From CAYJFK01 sp964369475 (GTDB lineage Bacteria; Bacillota; Clostridia; Oscillospirales; Feifaniaceae), in NCBI GenBank assembly GCA_964369475.1, contig CAYJFK010000028.1, forward strand, positions 1 to 27,914: 27,914 bases of DNA, read 5' to 3'. Positions 7,513-15,922 of this stretch are shown here, piece by piece (positions within the stretch are counted from its first letter, which is position 1; the number at the start of each line of letters is the position of its first letter). The notes beneath the pieces were generated by a model. The model was not told the origin of the DNA and did not search any database. It saw only the letters and a program-made list of their open reading frames with translations. Both the position numbers and the translations under genes were made by a program.

Positions 7513-8874
7513 TTACATAGCCTGATATTTTATATAGCTACCAGAGTTCTCACAGACTATAACATTGTTCTCAACCGCTACATTCCCGTTAACAATTACA
7601 TATGATATTCCTTCGGGAGGAACTGCCTGATTGATAAAATCTGCCTTGTCTGCTATTTTATCCTTGTCGAAAATTACAATGTCCCCGTCAAAGCCCTCTT
7701 TTATCTCTCCTTTAGAGCTAAGTCTAAGGCGTTTTGCAGGTAGCATTGTCATCTTTTCAAGCATTTCTATTAAACTAAACTCTCCAAGCTCTCTCGAGTA
7801 TCTGCCCAACGCCCTCGGAAATGTGCCTGCACCTCTTGGATGACCGCATCCGTTGTAGTAACCGCAGTCGCTCGCCACATATACATAAGGTTCTTTATAA
7901 GCTCTGATAATCTCGCTTTCGTTCATTACAAATGCAACGACGGTTGTATTTGGGCTTGTCTTTTTTATATGCTCAAATATCTCTTTAGTGCAACGCTCGT
8001 TTTTATACTCACCGTCCACAGGCATAATATCGTGATAACTCTTTCCCCATTTTTCAAAGCATCCTTCATCAAAAACGGCAGTGCCGATTCCCGTGGCAAA
8101 GGCTTCGTAGGGGTAGCAATCGACAGTTATATCAATACCATCACTTCTCGCCGCCTTTAGCGCTTTTATTGCCCCTACCATATTATTTCCCAGTGCACTG
8201 CAACTGCCAATGTGCGACATCTGCATTGCATAGCCTGTTTCCTTTGATATATAAGCAAGCTCATTTACAGAGGGAGCGCTACCTTCTCCATCCTCTCTAA
8301 AATGGGCCGCATTTAAGTAGTGCCCATCTCCAAGCGCCTTTAAAAGCTCTATTGTCTCCTCTGTTGTAACACCGGGCGCATATTCAAGTCCGCTTGACAG
8401 GCCGATAATTCCATACTTTTTATGATCTGCAAGTATTTTTTGCATTTCTAAAATTTTATTTTTCGGAGTGCCTGCATACCTATCTGTCACCCCTACCATC
8501 TCTCGCAGGGTGTTTTGACCGATAAATGTAAGATAATTAAGGGGACTGCCCTTAGCAGTTGCCGCAATAAATACCTCTATATCATTATATGTACTTCCAC
8601 AATTGCCCACAGCTTGTGTGGTAACACCCATTCTAAGCGAGCACTTGGCTGTAAAAAATCCAAATTCCCCGCTAAAAAACTTATCTTCATGAGCGTGCAG
8701 ATCTATAAAACCGGGCGTTGCAACCTGCCCTTTTGCATCAATTGTCTTCTTTGTCTCCTCGGTAACATTTCCGATCTTTTCTATCTTACCGTTATGAATC
8801 AAAATATCACCCGAGGTAAAATCGCCTTTCTCAAAATCGGCAATACTTGCATTAACTATCTTTAAATCCTTCAC
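7513..8874 (-). CDS. N-acyl-D-amino-acid deacylase-like amidohydrolase
   Basis: A 453-aa metal-dependent amidohydrolase close to the D-aminoacylase family, which removes the acyl group from N-acyl-D-amino acids. Landmarks: metal ligands His60 and His62 in GFIDLHAHED, Cys92 in GNCGS, His191 in AAHFRED, His221 in QMSHIGS, and Asp336 in ASDCG, followed by GHPRGAGTFPRALG typical of the family. It is slightly shorter than usual (about 480-530 aa). The start is GTG at 8874 with a run of six G as ribosome site. It has no signal peptide, so it is cytosolic. It is the last gene of the peptide importer operon, 13 bases after the ATPase stop, which suggests it acts on imported D-residue compounds. Related dihydroorotase or isoaspartyl-type activity is less likely. 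Confidence 0.85.
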   Translation of the reverse strand: MKDLKIVNASIADFEKGDFTSGDILIHNGKIEKIGNVTEETKKTIDAKGQVATPGFIDLHAHEDKFFSGEFGFFTAKCSLRMGVTTQAVGNCGSTYNDIEVFIAATAKGSPLNYLTFIGQNTLREMVGVTDRYAGTPKNKILEMQKILADHKKYGIIGLSSGLEYAPGVTTEETIELLKALGDGHYLNAAHFREDGEGSAPSVNELAYISKETGYAMQMSHIGSCSALGNNMVGAIKALKAARSDGIDITVDCYPYEAFATGIGTAVFDEGCFEKWGKSYHDIMPVDGEYKNERCTKEIFEHIKKTSPNTTVVAFVMNESEIIRAYKEPYVYVASDCGYYNGCGHPRGAGTFPRALGRYSRELGEFSLIEMLEKMTMLPAKRLRLSSKGEIKEGFDGDIVIFDKDKIADKADFINQAVPPEGISYVIVNGNVAVENNVIVCENSGSYIKYQAM

Positions 8875-8887
8875 GATGACCCCCCGA

Positions 8888-9841
8888 TTAAAATGTTATA
8901 TCACCTGCAAAGTGACATGCTACGTAGTGACCTTGTCCAACCTCTCTTATGATAGGCTCCTCACTTTTGCATATATCTTGTTTAAACTTACATCTGCTGT
9001 AAAATCTGCACCCAAGCGGTAGATCTATAAGACTTGGCATATCACCTGTTAAAATGTATTTCTTCCTGTTTCTATATCTGGGGTGAAGCGGAGGCACAGA
9101 GGATATCAGCCCGAAGGTGTAAGGGTGGAGATAGTTCTCGTATACATCATTTGTATCCCCCATCTCCATAACCTTGCCGCCGTACATAACGCATATTTTG
9201 TCGCTCATGTAGCGCACGACAGATAGGTTGTGCGAGATAAATAGATAGGACATATCAAACTCCCCTTGCAGGCTTAAGAGCTCGTTTAATGTCTGCGCTT
9301 GAACAGAGACATCAAGAGCACTTGTCGGCTCGTCTAAAACAAGCAGTTTAGGATGCAGCATTATTGCCCTTGCAATGCTCACACGCTGCTGTTGTCCTCC
9401 CGACAATTCAAAAGGAAACCTTTCGAGTAGCTCCGCTCCTATATTTATCTTAGCCGAGGTCTCTTTTATTAGCTCCTTTGCTGACCGTTTGTCGTAGCCG
9501 TTGATGAGCAAAGGTCGCTCCAAGCTGCTGTAAATTGTACTCCTTGGATTAAGGGAAGCATTTGGATCTTGAAATACAGCCCCCACTCCCTTATAGCTCT
9601 TTTTGCCCTTCTTGGCCATGTCGTTACCATTGACAATAACACTACCGGATGTCGGCGCAAGCAGACCGAGCACAAGCTTTGCGACGGTTGTTTTGCCACT
9701 GCCGCTTTCTCCTACAAGCCCAAGTGTCTTGCCTCTTTCCAGTGCAACAGATAGGTCATCGACCGCCTTAACTTCTGCCTTTTTATAGCGTAAGGGGTAG
9801 TATTTTTTTAAATGCTCCGTTTGTAAAACTATCTCGCTCAT
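8888..9841 (-). CDS. Oligopeptide/dipeptide ABC importer ATPase, DppF/OppF-like
   Basis: A 317-aa ATP-binding subunit. Walker A is GESGSGKTT (about 44-52), the signature LSGGQQQRVSIARAI, Walker B LLVLDEPTSALD, and the C-terminal extension of Opp/Dpp ATPases has four cysteines (CRFYSRCKFKQDIC and a later Cys near the end). Such Cys clusters have been reported to bind an iron-sulfur cluster in some Dpp ATPases. Here that is only inference. Its start overlaps the stop of the DppD-like gene by four bases (ATGA), so the two ATPases are coupled and probably form the heterodimer. Confidence 0.94.
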   Translation of the reverse strand: MSEIVLQTEHLKKYYPLRYKKAEVKAVDDLSVALERGKTLGLVGESGSGKTTVAKLVLGLLAPTSGSVIVNGNDMAKKGKKSYKGVGAVFQDPNASLNPRSTIYSSLERPLLINGYDKRSAKELIKETSAKINIGAELLERFPFELSGGQQQRVSIARAIMLHPKLLVLDEPTSALDVSVQAQTLNELLSLQGEFDMSYLFISHNLSVVRYMSDKICVMYGGKVMEMGDTNDVYENYLHPYTFGLISSVPPLHPRYRNRKKYILTGDMPSLIDLPLGCRFYSRCKFKQDICKSEEPIIREVGQGHYVACHFAGDITF

Positions 9842-10812
9842 ACATTATCCCCCTTTGCAAGAAAACATGCGCAATAGTGCCCATCGCCAATCAATTCAAG
9901 GCTTGGACGATGCTCTTTACATCTCTCTACTGCATCATCGCACCTGTCGTAAAACTTGCATCCCAAAAACTCTTGCGACAGATCAGGCACACTCCCTTTT
10001 ATAACTTTTAGTCGCCCTTCTTCCTTTGTTATGGTGGGAAGTGCTTTAAGCAAAGAGCGTGTATATGGGTGTGTTGCATTATCAAATATTGTGTATACGT
10101 CGCCAAGCTCTATAAGGCTACCTGCATACATTACCCCTACTCTATCGGCAATGTCTGCAACAATACCGAAGTCGTGAGTTATCATTAAAATGGAGGAGTT
10201 ATACTGCTCTCTTATGTCGTTCATAAGCTCTATTATTCCGGCTTGAATTGTAACGTCAAGCGCTGTTGTGGGCTCGTCGGCTATAAGAAGTTTAGGATTT
10301 CGACATAGCATCATGCCTATCATAACACGCTGTCTCATTCCTCCGCTTATCTCGTGTGGGAAGGAGGTCATACGATCTTGTGCATCTGATATATTGACAT
10401 TTTTAAGCATATCTTCAGCAACCTTCCAAGCGCTTGCCTTGTCCATTTTGTCTATAACAAGCCCCTCTGTCATCTGAGCGCCGACAGAGTAAACGGGGTT
10501 GAGCGAGTCGAGCGGATTTTGAAATATCATACCGATTTCCTTACCTCTTACACCTGCCATCTCGTCGTTTGATAGTTTCAGAAGATCTTGCCCGTTAAAA
10601 ATAATCTCTCCGCCGCATATCTCTCCGGGGGACTTTACAAGCCTTGTTATGCCCATAGCCGTTGTAGATTTACCACAGCCCGACTCGCCGACAAGTGCAA
10701 AAACTTCGCCTTTTTTTATGTCGAAACTTACATCGTCTACTGCCGGTAGATTTTTTTCGCCCGTTTTAAAGTTAACCTTAAGATTTCTTATTTCAAGTAT
10801 GTTATCCGTCAC
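9838..10812 (-). CDS. Oligopeptide/dipeptide ABC importer ATPase, DppD/OppD-like
   Basis: A 324-aa ATP-binding subunit with Walker A GESGCGKST (about 42-50), Q-loop IGMIFQNPLDSLNP, signature ISGGMRQRVMIGMML, Walker B LLIADEPTTALD, and a Cys-containing Opp/Dpp C-terminal segment (CKFYDRCDDAVERC). The SGGMRQRV signature and the ALDVTIQAGI stretch are typical of the D subunit, against SGGQQQRV in the F subunit next door. It lies 10 bases after the DppC-like permease. Confidence 0.94.
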   Translation of the reverse strand: MTDNILEIRNLKVNFKTGEKNLPAVDDVSFDIKKGEVFALVGESGCGKSTTAMGITRLVKSPGEICGGEIIFNGQDLLKLSNDEMAGVRGKEIGMIFQNPLDSLNPVYSVGAQMTEGLVIDKMDKASAWKVAEDMLKNVNISDAQDRMTSFPHEISGGMRQRVMIGMMLCRNPKLLIADEPTTALDVTIQAGIIELMNDIREQYNSSILMITHDFGIVADIADRVGVMYAGSLIELGDVYTIFDNATHPYTRSLLKALPTITKEEGRLKVIKGSVPDLSQEFLGCKFYDRCDDAVERCKEHRPSLELIGDGHYCACFLAKGDNV

Positions 10813-10822
10813 GGCTACCTCC

Positions 10823-11650
10823 CTATGTCCTTATGCGAGGGTCAAGGATGTCCTTTATCCCCTCGCCTGCAAGATTAAACCCAAGAACTGTCCATATAAT
10901 GGCAACACCGGGTGCTAATGCTATCCACGGCGCACGCTCCATATAGAGTATGCCATCTTGAAGCATCATACCCCAGTCGGGCTGAGGCTGTTGAGCGCCG
11001 AGACCTAAAAATCCCATTGCCGTGGTCGATAGTATTGCAGTCGGGAGAGCAAGTGTTGCAAGAACCGTTATTGTCGACAGAAGGTTTGGCAATATGTAGC
11101 GAGTTATAATATTAAATCCACTCTCGCCCGACACCTTTGCCGCCTCTATGTAGGCTAGACCTTTAATTGTCTGCACCTTGACCTTTACAATCTTTGTAAA
11201 TTGCGCCCAGCTTACAACAGCTACCGATATTGCCACATTTATTGCGCTTGGTTCAAGTAGATACACTATTGCTATCGCAAGAATTATGGGCGGAACAGAC
11301 CATGTTGCATCTGTAACAAATGTAATAATCTTGTCTGTACTTCCACCATAGTAGCCTGCCACAATTCCAAGTGTAATGCCTATTGCCATTTCAATTACAA
11401 CGGCTGTAAGCCCAACACTTAGTGCAATCCTACTACCGTAAACCACCCTGCTGAATATACATCGTCCATATCGGTCTGTTCCGAATGGGTATTCGGCAGA
11501 GGGCCCTTCAAGCTGCATGTCGGCATTTTGTGCGTCAAACTCATGTGGGGCGATAAGTGGGGCAAACACGGCGAAGACCGCTATAATAAGGAACATCAAA
11601 AGCCCAACAACAAAGAGTTTGTTTTTAAATATCTTCTTTTTTTCTCTCAT
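10823..11650 (-). CDS. Peptide ABC importer permease, DppC/OppC-like
   Basis: A 275-aa inner permease. A short cytosolic N-terminus leads to a first helix (LFVVGLLMFLIIAVFAVFAPLIAP), then the OppC_N motif YPFGTDRYGRCIFSRVVYGS, further helices, and the coupling EAA loop EAAKVSGESGFNIITRYILPN that contacts the ATPases. The end LAGEGIKDILDPRIRT is standard for this subunit. It is four bases downstream of the DppB-like permease. Confidence 0.94.
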   Translation of the reverse strand: MREKKKIFKNKLFVVGLLMFLIIAVFAVFAPLIAPHEFDAQNADMQLEGPSAEYPFGTDRYGRCIFSRVVYGSRIALSVGLTAVVIEMAIGITLGIVAGYYGGSTDKIITFVTDATWSVPPIILAIAIVYLLEPSAINVAISVAVVSWAQFTKIVKVKVQTIKGLAYIEAAKVSGESGFNIITRYILPNLLSTITVLATLALPTAILSTTAMGFLGLGAQQPQPDWGMMLQDGILYMERAPWIALAPGVAIIWTVLGFNLAGEGIKDILDPRIRT

Positions 11651-11654
11651 ACAA

Positions 11655-12584
11655 TTACTCCATTCGAATTCTTGGGTCTAAGAGTCCTGCTATAATGTCG
11701 CCTGTTATGTTGCACAAAACGGTCAGCACCGTTATAACAAATACAATGCCTTGTACCACAGGAAAATCCTGCTTTGAAATTGCTCTCCACAAAAGTTGCC
11801 CCATCCCAGGCCATCCAAAAACATTTTCTACAACAACAGAGCCACCTATAAGCCACGGTATCGATAGGAAAAACATTACCGTTACAGGTATAAGTGCATT
11901 TCTAAGAACATGCTTTACAAGCACCTTCTTTTGCACAAGCCCCTTTGCGTATGCCGTTGTAACGTGCTTTTCTTCTATGGTGTCGAGAACTTCTGACCTT
12001 GTAAGACGAAATATCTGTGCAAGGGCCGGCAAAGCAAGTGTCATCGCCGGCAGTATAAGCGAGTCGAGGCCACTATAACCTGATATGGGAAGCAGATCTA
12101 GCGTTATACCAAAGACCATGATGAGCAGTACACCAAGCCAAAATGTCGGCATAGACCAGAGCACAACCGTGCCCACTGTAAGCACTTTGTCGATAGTTTT
12201 GCCTTTGTTTACAGCGGCAATAAGACCAAGAGGAATTGCAATTATATACTCCACTAAAAGTGCTGTACCTGTTAGCATTAATGTAAATGGCAGACGCTGC
12301 ATTATAAGGTCTGATACGTCTTGCTTTAAAGAGATCGAAGTGCCGAAATTTCCTTTAAGTGCATTTGATAACCAGTAAAAATACTGCACAACAGGATGCT
12401 TATCAAGCCCCCACTGCACTTTAATCTCCTCTACTCGCTCAGGCGTTACTCTGCTGTCTACCATTAAATCTATCGGATTGCCCGGCATTGCTTGCATTAT
12501 GGAAAATACCAAAATAGATACAAATATTACAACAAAGAAGCCGATAAAAAGACGTCTTAAAATATATTTTACAGTTCCCGTCAA
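11655..12584 (-). CDS. Peptide ABC importer permease, DppB/OppB-like
   Basis: A 309-aa permease with the classic N-terminal helix ILRRLFIGFFVVIFVSILVF, the MPGNPID motif in the first outside loop, and an EAA-type loop (AYAKGLVQKKVLVKHVLRNA). It ends GDIIAGLLDPRIRME. It is the first transporter gene after the hairpin at 12635-12660 and is followed closely by DppC, DppD and DppF homologues. The ribosome site GGGGGAGG upstream of the ATG at 12584 is very strong, which fits high or independent translation. Confidence 0.94.
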   Translation of the reverse strand: MTGTVKYILRRLFIGFFVVIFVSILVFSIMQAMPGNPIDLMVDSRVTPERVEEIKVQWGLDKHPVVQYFYWLSNALKGNFGTSISLKQDVSDLIMQRLPFTLMLTGTALLVEYIIAIPLGLIAAVNKGKTIDKVLTVGTVVLWSMPTFWLGVLLIMVFGITLDLLPISGYSGLDSLILPAMTLALPALAQIFRLTRSEVLDTIEEKHVTTAYAKGLVQKKVLVKHVLRNALIPVTVMFFLSIPWLIGGSVVVENVFGWPGMGQLLWRAISKQDFPVVQGIVFVITVLTVLCNITGDIIAGLLDPRIRME

Positions 12585-12634
12585 AATAATGCCTCCCCCA
12601 ATAATTGCTTTATCTTCTTTATAATTACCCTATA

Positions 12635-12660
12635 TTAAAGAGAGGTCTCCCTCTCTTTAA
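12635..12660 (-). terminator. Intercistronic hairpin between hydrolase and permease genes
   Basis: An 11-bp perfect stem (TTAAAGAGAGG against CCTCTCTTTAA) with a 4-base loop sits between the hydrolase stop at 12695 and the permease start at 12584. There is no clear T-run after it on the minus strand. It may be an mRNA processing or stability element that changes the ratio of binding protein to permease rather than a full stop. Confidence 0.5.
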
Positions 12661-12694
12661 ATAAATATTGCTTTTTACACACAGGTTAAAAAAA

Positions 12695-13723
12695 CTATGA
12701 AAAGAGCAGTTTTGCTATCCTACTATAAATCTCGTCCTTTTCTATGCCATCGTAGTTTGTAAGCATAATCAAAGACAGATCGTCATTTGGGTATCTCGAA
12801 CTTCTCGAAACAAACCCCATTGTGCCCCCTGTATGCCATATCTCTTTATGCCCCATCTGCTCTCCCAAAAACAGCCCAAGGCCGTAGCCGCTCATGCTAC
12901 CGTCTGACAGTTTGTTCTCTGTAAACATTTCATTTATAGTCTTTCGCTTTACAATTGTTTCATCTTGACTCATAAAGAGAAATTTATGCCAGATAAAGAG
13001 ATCGTCTACCGTTGTTTGCAAATTTCCATCGGCATATCCCACAAGTGCCATATTGTAGTTTTGCTTTTCAAAAATACCGTCTTTTAATATGTACCCTTCA
13101 GCTAAACTGCTACTTTTGTTTTTCATATCATCTGGCGCAGAGCTATTTTTCATGCCAAGCGGTTTTAAAATATTTTTCTCTATAAATGCACCAAAAGGCA
13201 TACCGGACAACTGCTCTATTATGCTTCCAAGCATTACATAAGCCGAGTTGCAATAAGAATAGATCGTCGTAGGCTCAAAGCTCAAATCGCCAAAATCCTT
13301 TATGTATTCAAGAAGCTCAGTAGCGCTTGCATGTAGTGCCTTAGGATATTTCGAATATATATCTTCTTCAAAATACTCCTTTATACCTGAACAATGAGTC
13401 ATGAGCTGTCTTACTGTAACTCGGTTTACATAGCTTGGAAAATCTTTAAAAAACGGAGCTATAACTTGGTCGAGCTCCAGAAGGCCTTGTTCTTTCAATA
13501 TTAAAATTGCAAGACATGTAAACTGCTTTGTAACAGAGGCAACAGCAAATGTATGATCTGCCGTTAGCTCTATCCCCTCCTCTATGTTTGCCATACCGTA
13601 CCCCTTGCGCATGAGGATTTTGTCCCCATGCGCAAGAAGTATGGCAAGACCTGGAGTTGTGTCACTTATTATGTCGGACAGTGCCTTCTCTAATTCTTTT
13701 TCGGTAATGTGATTAAAGGCCAT
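12695..13723 (-). CDS. Serine hydrolase of the beta-lactamase/PBP (class C-like) family, probably cytosolic
   Basis: A 342-aa penicillin-recognising-fold hydrolase. The three active-site motifs are present: SVTK with nucleophile Ser63 and Lys66, Tyr157-Cys-Asn159, and HTGG at about 297-300. The family includes beta-lactamases, D-aminopeptidases, D-Ala-D-Ala carboxypeptidases and esterases. No signal peptide or transmembrane helix is seen, which argues against an ordinary cell-wall PBP. It follows the peptide-binding protein by two bases, so the two are coupled. With a D-aminoacylase-like enzyme at the other end of the operon, D-aminopeptidase or D-peptidase activity on imported peptides is the best inference. 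Confidence 0.85.
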   Translation of the reverse strand: MAFNHITEKELEKALSDIISDTTPGLAILLAHGDKILMRKGYGMANIEEGIELTADHTFAVASVTKQFTCLAILILKEQGLLELDQVIAPFFKDFPSYVNRVTVRQLMTHCSGIKEYFEEDIYSKYPKALHASATELLEYIKDFGDLSFEPTTIYSYCNSAYVMLGSIIEQLSGMPFGAFIEKNILKPLGMKNSSAPDDMKNKSSSLAEGYILKDGIFEKQNYNMALVGYADGNLQTTVDDLFIWHKFLFMSQDETIVKRKTINEMFTENKLSDGSMSGYGLGLFLGEQMGHKEIWHTGGTMGFVSRSSRYPNDDLSLIMLTNYDGIEKDEIYSRIAKLLFS

Positions 13724-13725
13724 TA

Positions 13726-15300
13726 TTACTCCTTAACAAGGTCGTTATAGAATATTCTGCCGTCGTTTGTTACAACAAGTCCGGATAGGTTACCCTTAGT
13801 TGCTACATAGTAGTTGTCGGCATAAAGAGCAATGGCGGGAACTTCTTCAAACAAGGCATCATGCGCCTTTTCGTAGGCAGCTATACGAAGTGCTTCATCA
13901 GGCTGATAGCGTGCCTCTGTGAGTGCAGCTGTCACAGCCTCGCTGTGCCAAGGATAGCCTGAATATTCTGTAAAGACATAGTATAGTATATCGGCATCGT
14001 TCCAGAAATTAGTTCTAAAGGCCATTTGATGCTCATTGCTTCTTTGTATTTCCTTGATGTATGCCGATTCGTATTCCCTTATTTGAGCATCTATGCCAAG
14101 TTCTTTCAGCTGTGCTTGTATAATAGGTGCGGCCGACTTGTTTGTAGCGCTGTCAAGAGGTGTGGCAAACTCAAACGACAGGTCTTGTCCATCCTTTTCA
14201 AGTATGCCATCTCCATTGCTGTCGGCATAGCCTGCATCTGCAAGGATCTTCTTTGCACCGTCTAAGTCATATTTGTAGGTCTCGGCAAGCTCTTCCTCTT
14301 TGTCGGCACTAAATCCTGCCTGTGCAGGTGATAAGAAGCCATATAGAGGAGCAATAACATTGTCAAGCGATTTTGCAAGTGTCTCTCTGTCAATACCGAT
14401 GTTGATTGCCTGTCTTACAGCTAAGTCAGAAGTAACGCCATCGTCTGTTTGGAATATCAAGTAGTTGGAACCGGGCTGTGCGTACTCGTACATAGCTAAC
14501 TCGGAGTTAGCGCTTAGCGAATCGATAGACGCTATCGGCACATTGTAGATAATGTCAACATCACCCGACTCGAGCTCGCTTACCCTTGTAAACTCGTCGG
14601 GAATAAATCTAACTATAATTGTATCGAAGTTCAAAGCCCCTTTGTTGTTAACCGCCGGATTTGCCGTTACATAGTGGGGGTTTTTCTCAAGTATAATCTG
14701 AGAACCTGCCTGCCACTCCTTTATCATGTAAGGGCCGTTTCCGACAGCAGCTCTGTTAAACTCGTCATTTCCCATTGTTTCGGCAAGCTCTGCGTGTACA
14801 ATGCCGCCATAACCGCTTGTAAGGCTTGCCATCATAAATGGGGCAGGCTCGCTAAGTATGTATTTAACGGTATTTTCATCGACAACTTCTATCGACTCTA
14901 CCGGATCTAAGTCTCCTGAATATGGGCTTATCTCCCTCATTCTCTCGGCAGATGCCTTAACACTCTCGGCCGTTAATGGGTCTCCGTTTGAGAATTTAGA
15001 ATTCTCGTGCAGTGTAAATGTCAACTCCGTGCCATCTTCCGACATGTGAAATTCCTTGGCAAAACCGGGTTGCACCTCGCTCAGATCCTCGGAAAAGTTG
15101 ATAAGCGAGTCAAAGAGTAGGTAATGGACAACATTTTCCCAACCAATTTGATGAATGTCTGTCCCCTCGATTTCTTCTTGAATAGCTATTACAAGAGTAT
15201 TAGCAGTATCCTCGCCCTGCTCGACCTCTCCTTGCGCAGAAGAGCTACATCCTGTAAATAGCAGTGTGGTAGCAAGTGCAATTGGTAAGATTTTTTTCAT
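13726..15300 (-). CDS. Peptide-binding lipoprotein of the ABC importer (SBP_bac_5 family)
   Basis: A 524-aa solute-binding lipoprotein. The ATG at 15300 has a GGGGTG site seven bases upstream and opens on MKKILPIALATTLLFTGC, with the lipobox Cys as anchor. A second in-frame ATG five codons upstream is not well placed. Family landmarks include GTELTFTLHENSKFSNGDPLTAE-type text (residues ~85-115), GNGPYMIKEW and AVRQAINIGIDRE. Proteins of this group deliver peptides, nickel or other small ligands. The operon context points to peptides. It is the promoter-proximal gene of the operon. Confidence 0.93.
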   Translation of the reverse strand: MKKILPIALATTLLFTGCSSSAQGEVEQGEDTANTLVIAIQEEIEGTDIHQIGWENVVHYLLFDSLINFSEDLSEVQPGFAKEFHMSEDGTELTFTLHENSKFSNGDPLTAESVKASAERMREISPYSGDLDPVESIEVVDENTVKYILSEPAPFMMASLTSGYGGIVHAELAETMGNDEFNRAAVGNGPYMIKEWQAGSQIILEKNPHYVTANPAVNNKGALNFDTIIVRFIPDEFTRVSELESGDVDIIYNVPIASIDSLSANSELAMYEYAQPGSNYLIFQTDDGVTSDLAVRQAINIGIDRETLAKSLDNVIAPLYGFLSPAQAGFSADKEEELAETYKYDLDGAKKILADAGYADSNGDGILEKDGQDLSFEFATPLDSATNKSAAPIIQAQLKELGIDAQIREYESAYIKEIQRSNEHQMAFRTNFWNDADILYYVFTEYSGYPWHSEAVTAALTEARYQPDEALRIAAYEKAHDALFEEVPAIALYADNYYVATKGNLSGLVVTNDGRIFYNDLVKE

Positions 15301-15344
15301 TGTTAAGCACCCCATCTTTTAATATTTATTTTGTCAACTTGGAT

Positions 15345-15373
15345 ATTATACAATTTATTTTATGGTATGTCAA
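15345..15373 (-). promoter_or_regulatory. Consensus promoter of the peptide importer operon
   Basis: On the minus strand a perfect TTGACA and a perfect TATAAT are spaced by exactly 17 bases, about 45 bases upstream of the ATG at 15300. A second TTGACA (15332-15337) lies downstream of the -10 in the leader. Such a strong core promoter often needs a repressor, but no clear operator palindrome was found. Confidence 0.88.
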
Positions 15374-15748
15374 TACTGATTTGCATCTTTATTATTATAA
15401 ATGCTTAATTTTTTTCTTGACACATCAGCAAAATACTGAAAACCTCGCAATAATTTCTAAAACCGCTTTAAAAGATGCATTTTTATTTTTTGCATAATTA
15501 TTCTTTATTTGCAGAAATCAAATTGAACTTAATAAACCACCAATCACTTTCCGTTGCACCGAAATCGAACTATACTTCGCTGATTTTTTCTATTTATATT
15601 GGTATAAAGCCAAATTTTACAATTTCTAATAGCCCACTCGCAATTTTTGTTTGCGTATCATAAGCCAAAATTATACAGCATATTTTTTTAGTATACATAA
15701 TACCGAACGACAATGACAAGCTATAAATTAAGCATCTCTTTTTCATCA
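15374..15748. other. AT-rich intergenic stretch with no supported gene
   Basis: About 375 bases between the importer promoter and module B. Short open frames exist on both strands but lack ribosome sites. On the minus strand one frame shows protein-like runs broken by stops (e.g. SDWWFIKFNL around 15515-15570), perhaps a decayed gene. I see nothing firm. Confidence 0.5.
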
Positions 15749-15763
15749 TGTGCATTCAAAGCT

Positions 15764-15796
15764 AAAAACGACGAGGAAATTCCCTCGTCGTTTTTT
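15764..15796 (-). terminator. Terminator of module B (after the third reductase)
   Basis: The arms AAAAACGACGAGG and CCTCGTCGTTTTT pair perfectly around a 6-base loop, with A and T runs on both sides, so it is bidirectional. The stem is almost identical to those at 18945 and 24666, which marks the three as copies of one module. Confidence 0.88.
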
Positions 15797-15802
15797 GAAA
15801 AT

Positions 15803-15881
15803 TAGCAAAAATAAGTTATGCCTATCGCCGACCGTTACACTGTTAGTGTAGCGCTTCGACAGTTTAACAGTTAAGCGATCC
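15803..15881 (-). repeat. tRNA-Ala-like intergenic element, copy B (most diverged)
   Basis: On the minus strand it keeps GGATCGCTT at the 5' end, GAAGCGCTACACT..AGTGTA as anticodon-arm hairpin (loop CTAACAG), CGGTCGGCGATAGG, and ACTTATTTTTGC where copies D and E have GCTTATCTCCACC. The CCA end is lost. It lies 42 bases after the stop of the reductase at 15923-17866 and just before a terminator. Confidence 0.6.
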
Positions 15882-15922
15882 CAACAACTTTGCTCAACAG
15901 TAGTAGATGCTAAGAGTATCTA

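Noticed and set aside
15475..15663. Small 62-aa plus-strand frame in the gap before module B
   Set aside because: No ribosome site, AT-driven composition and no recognisable features.
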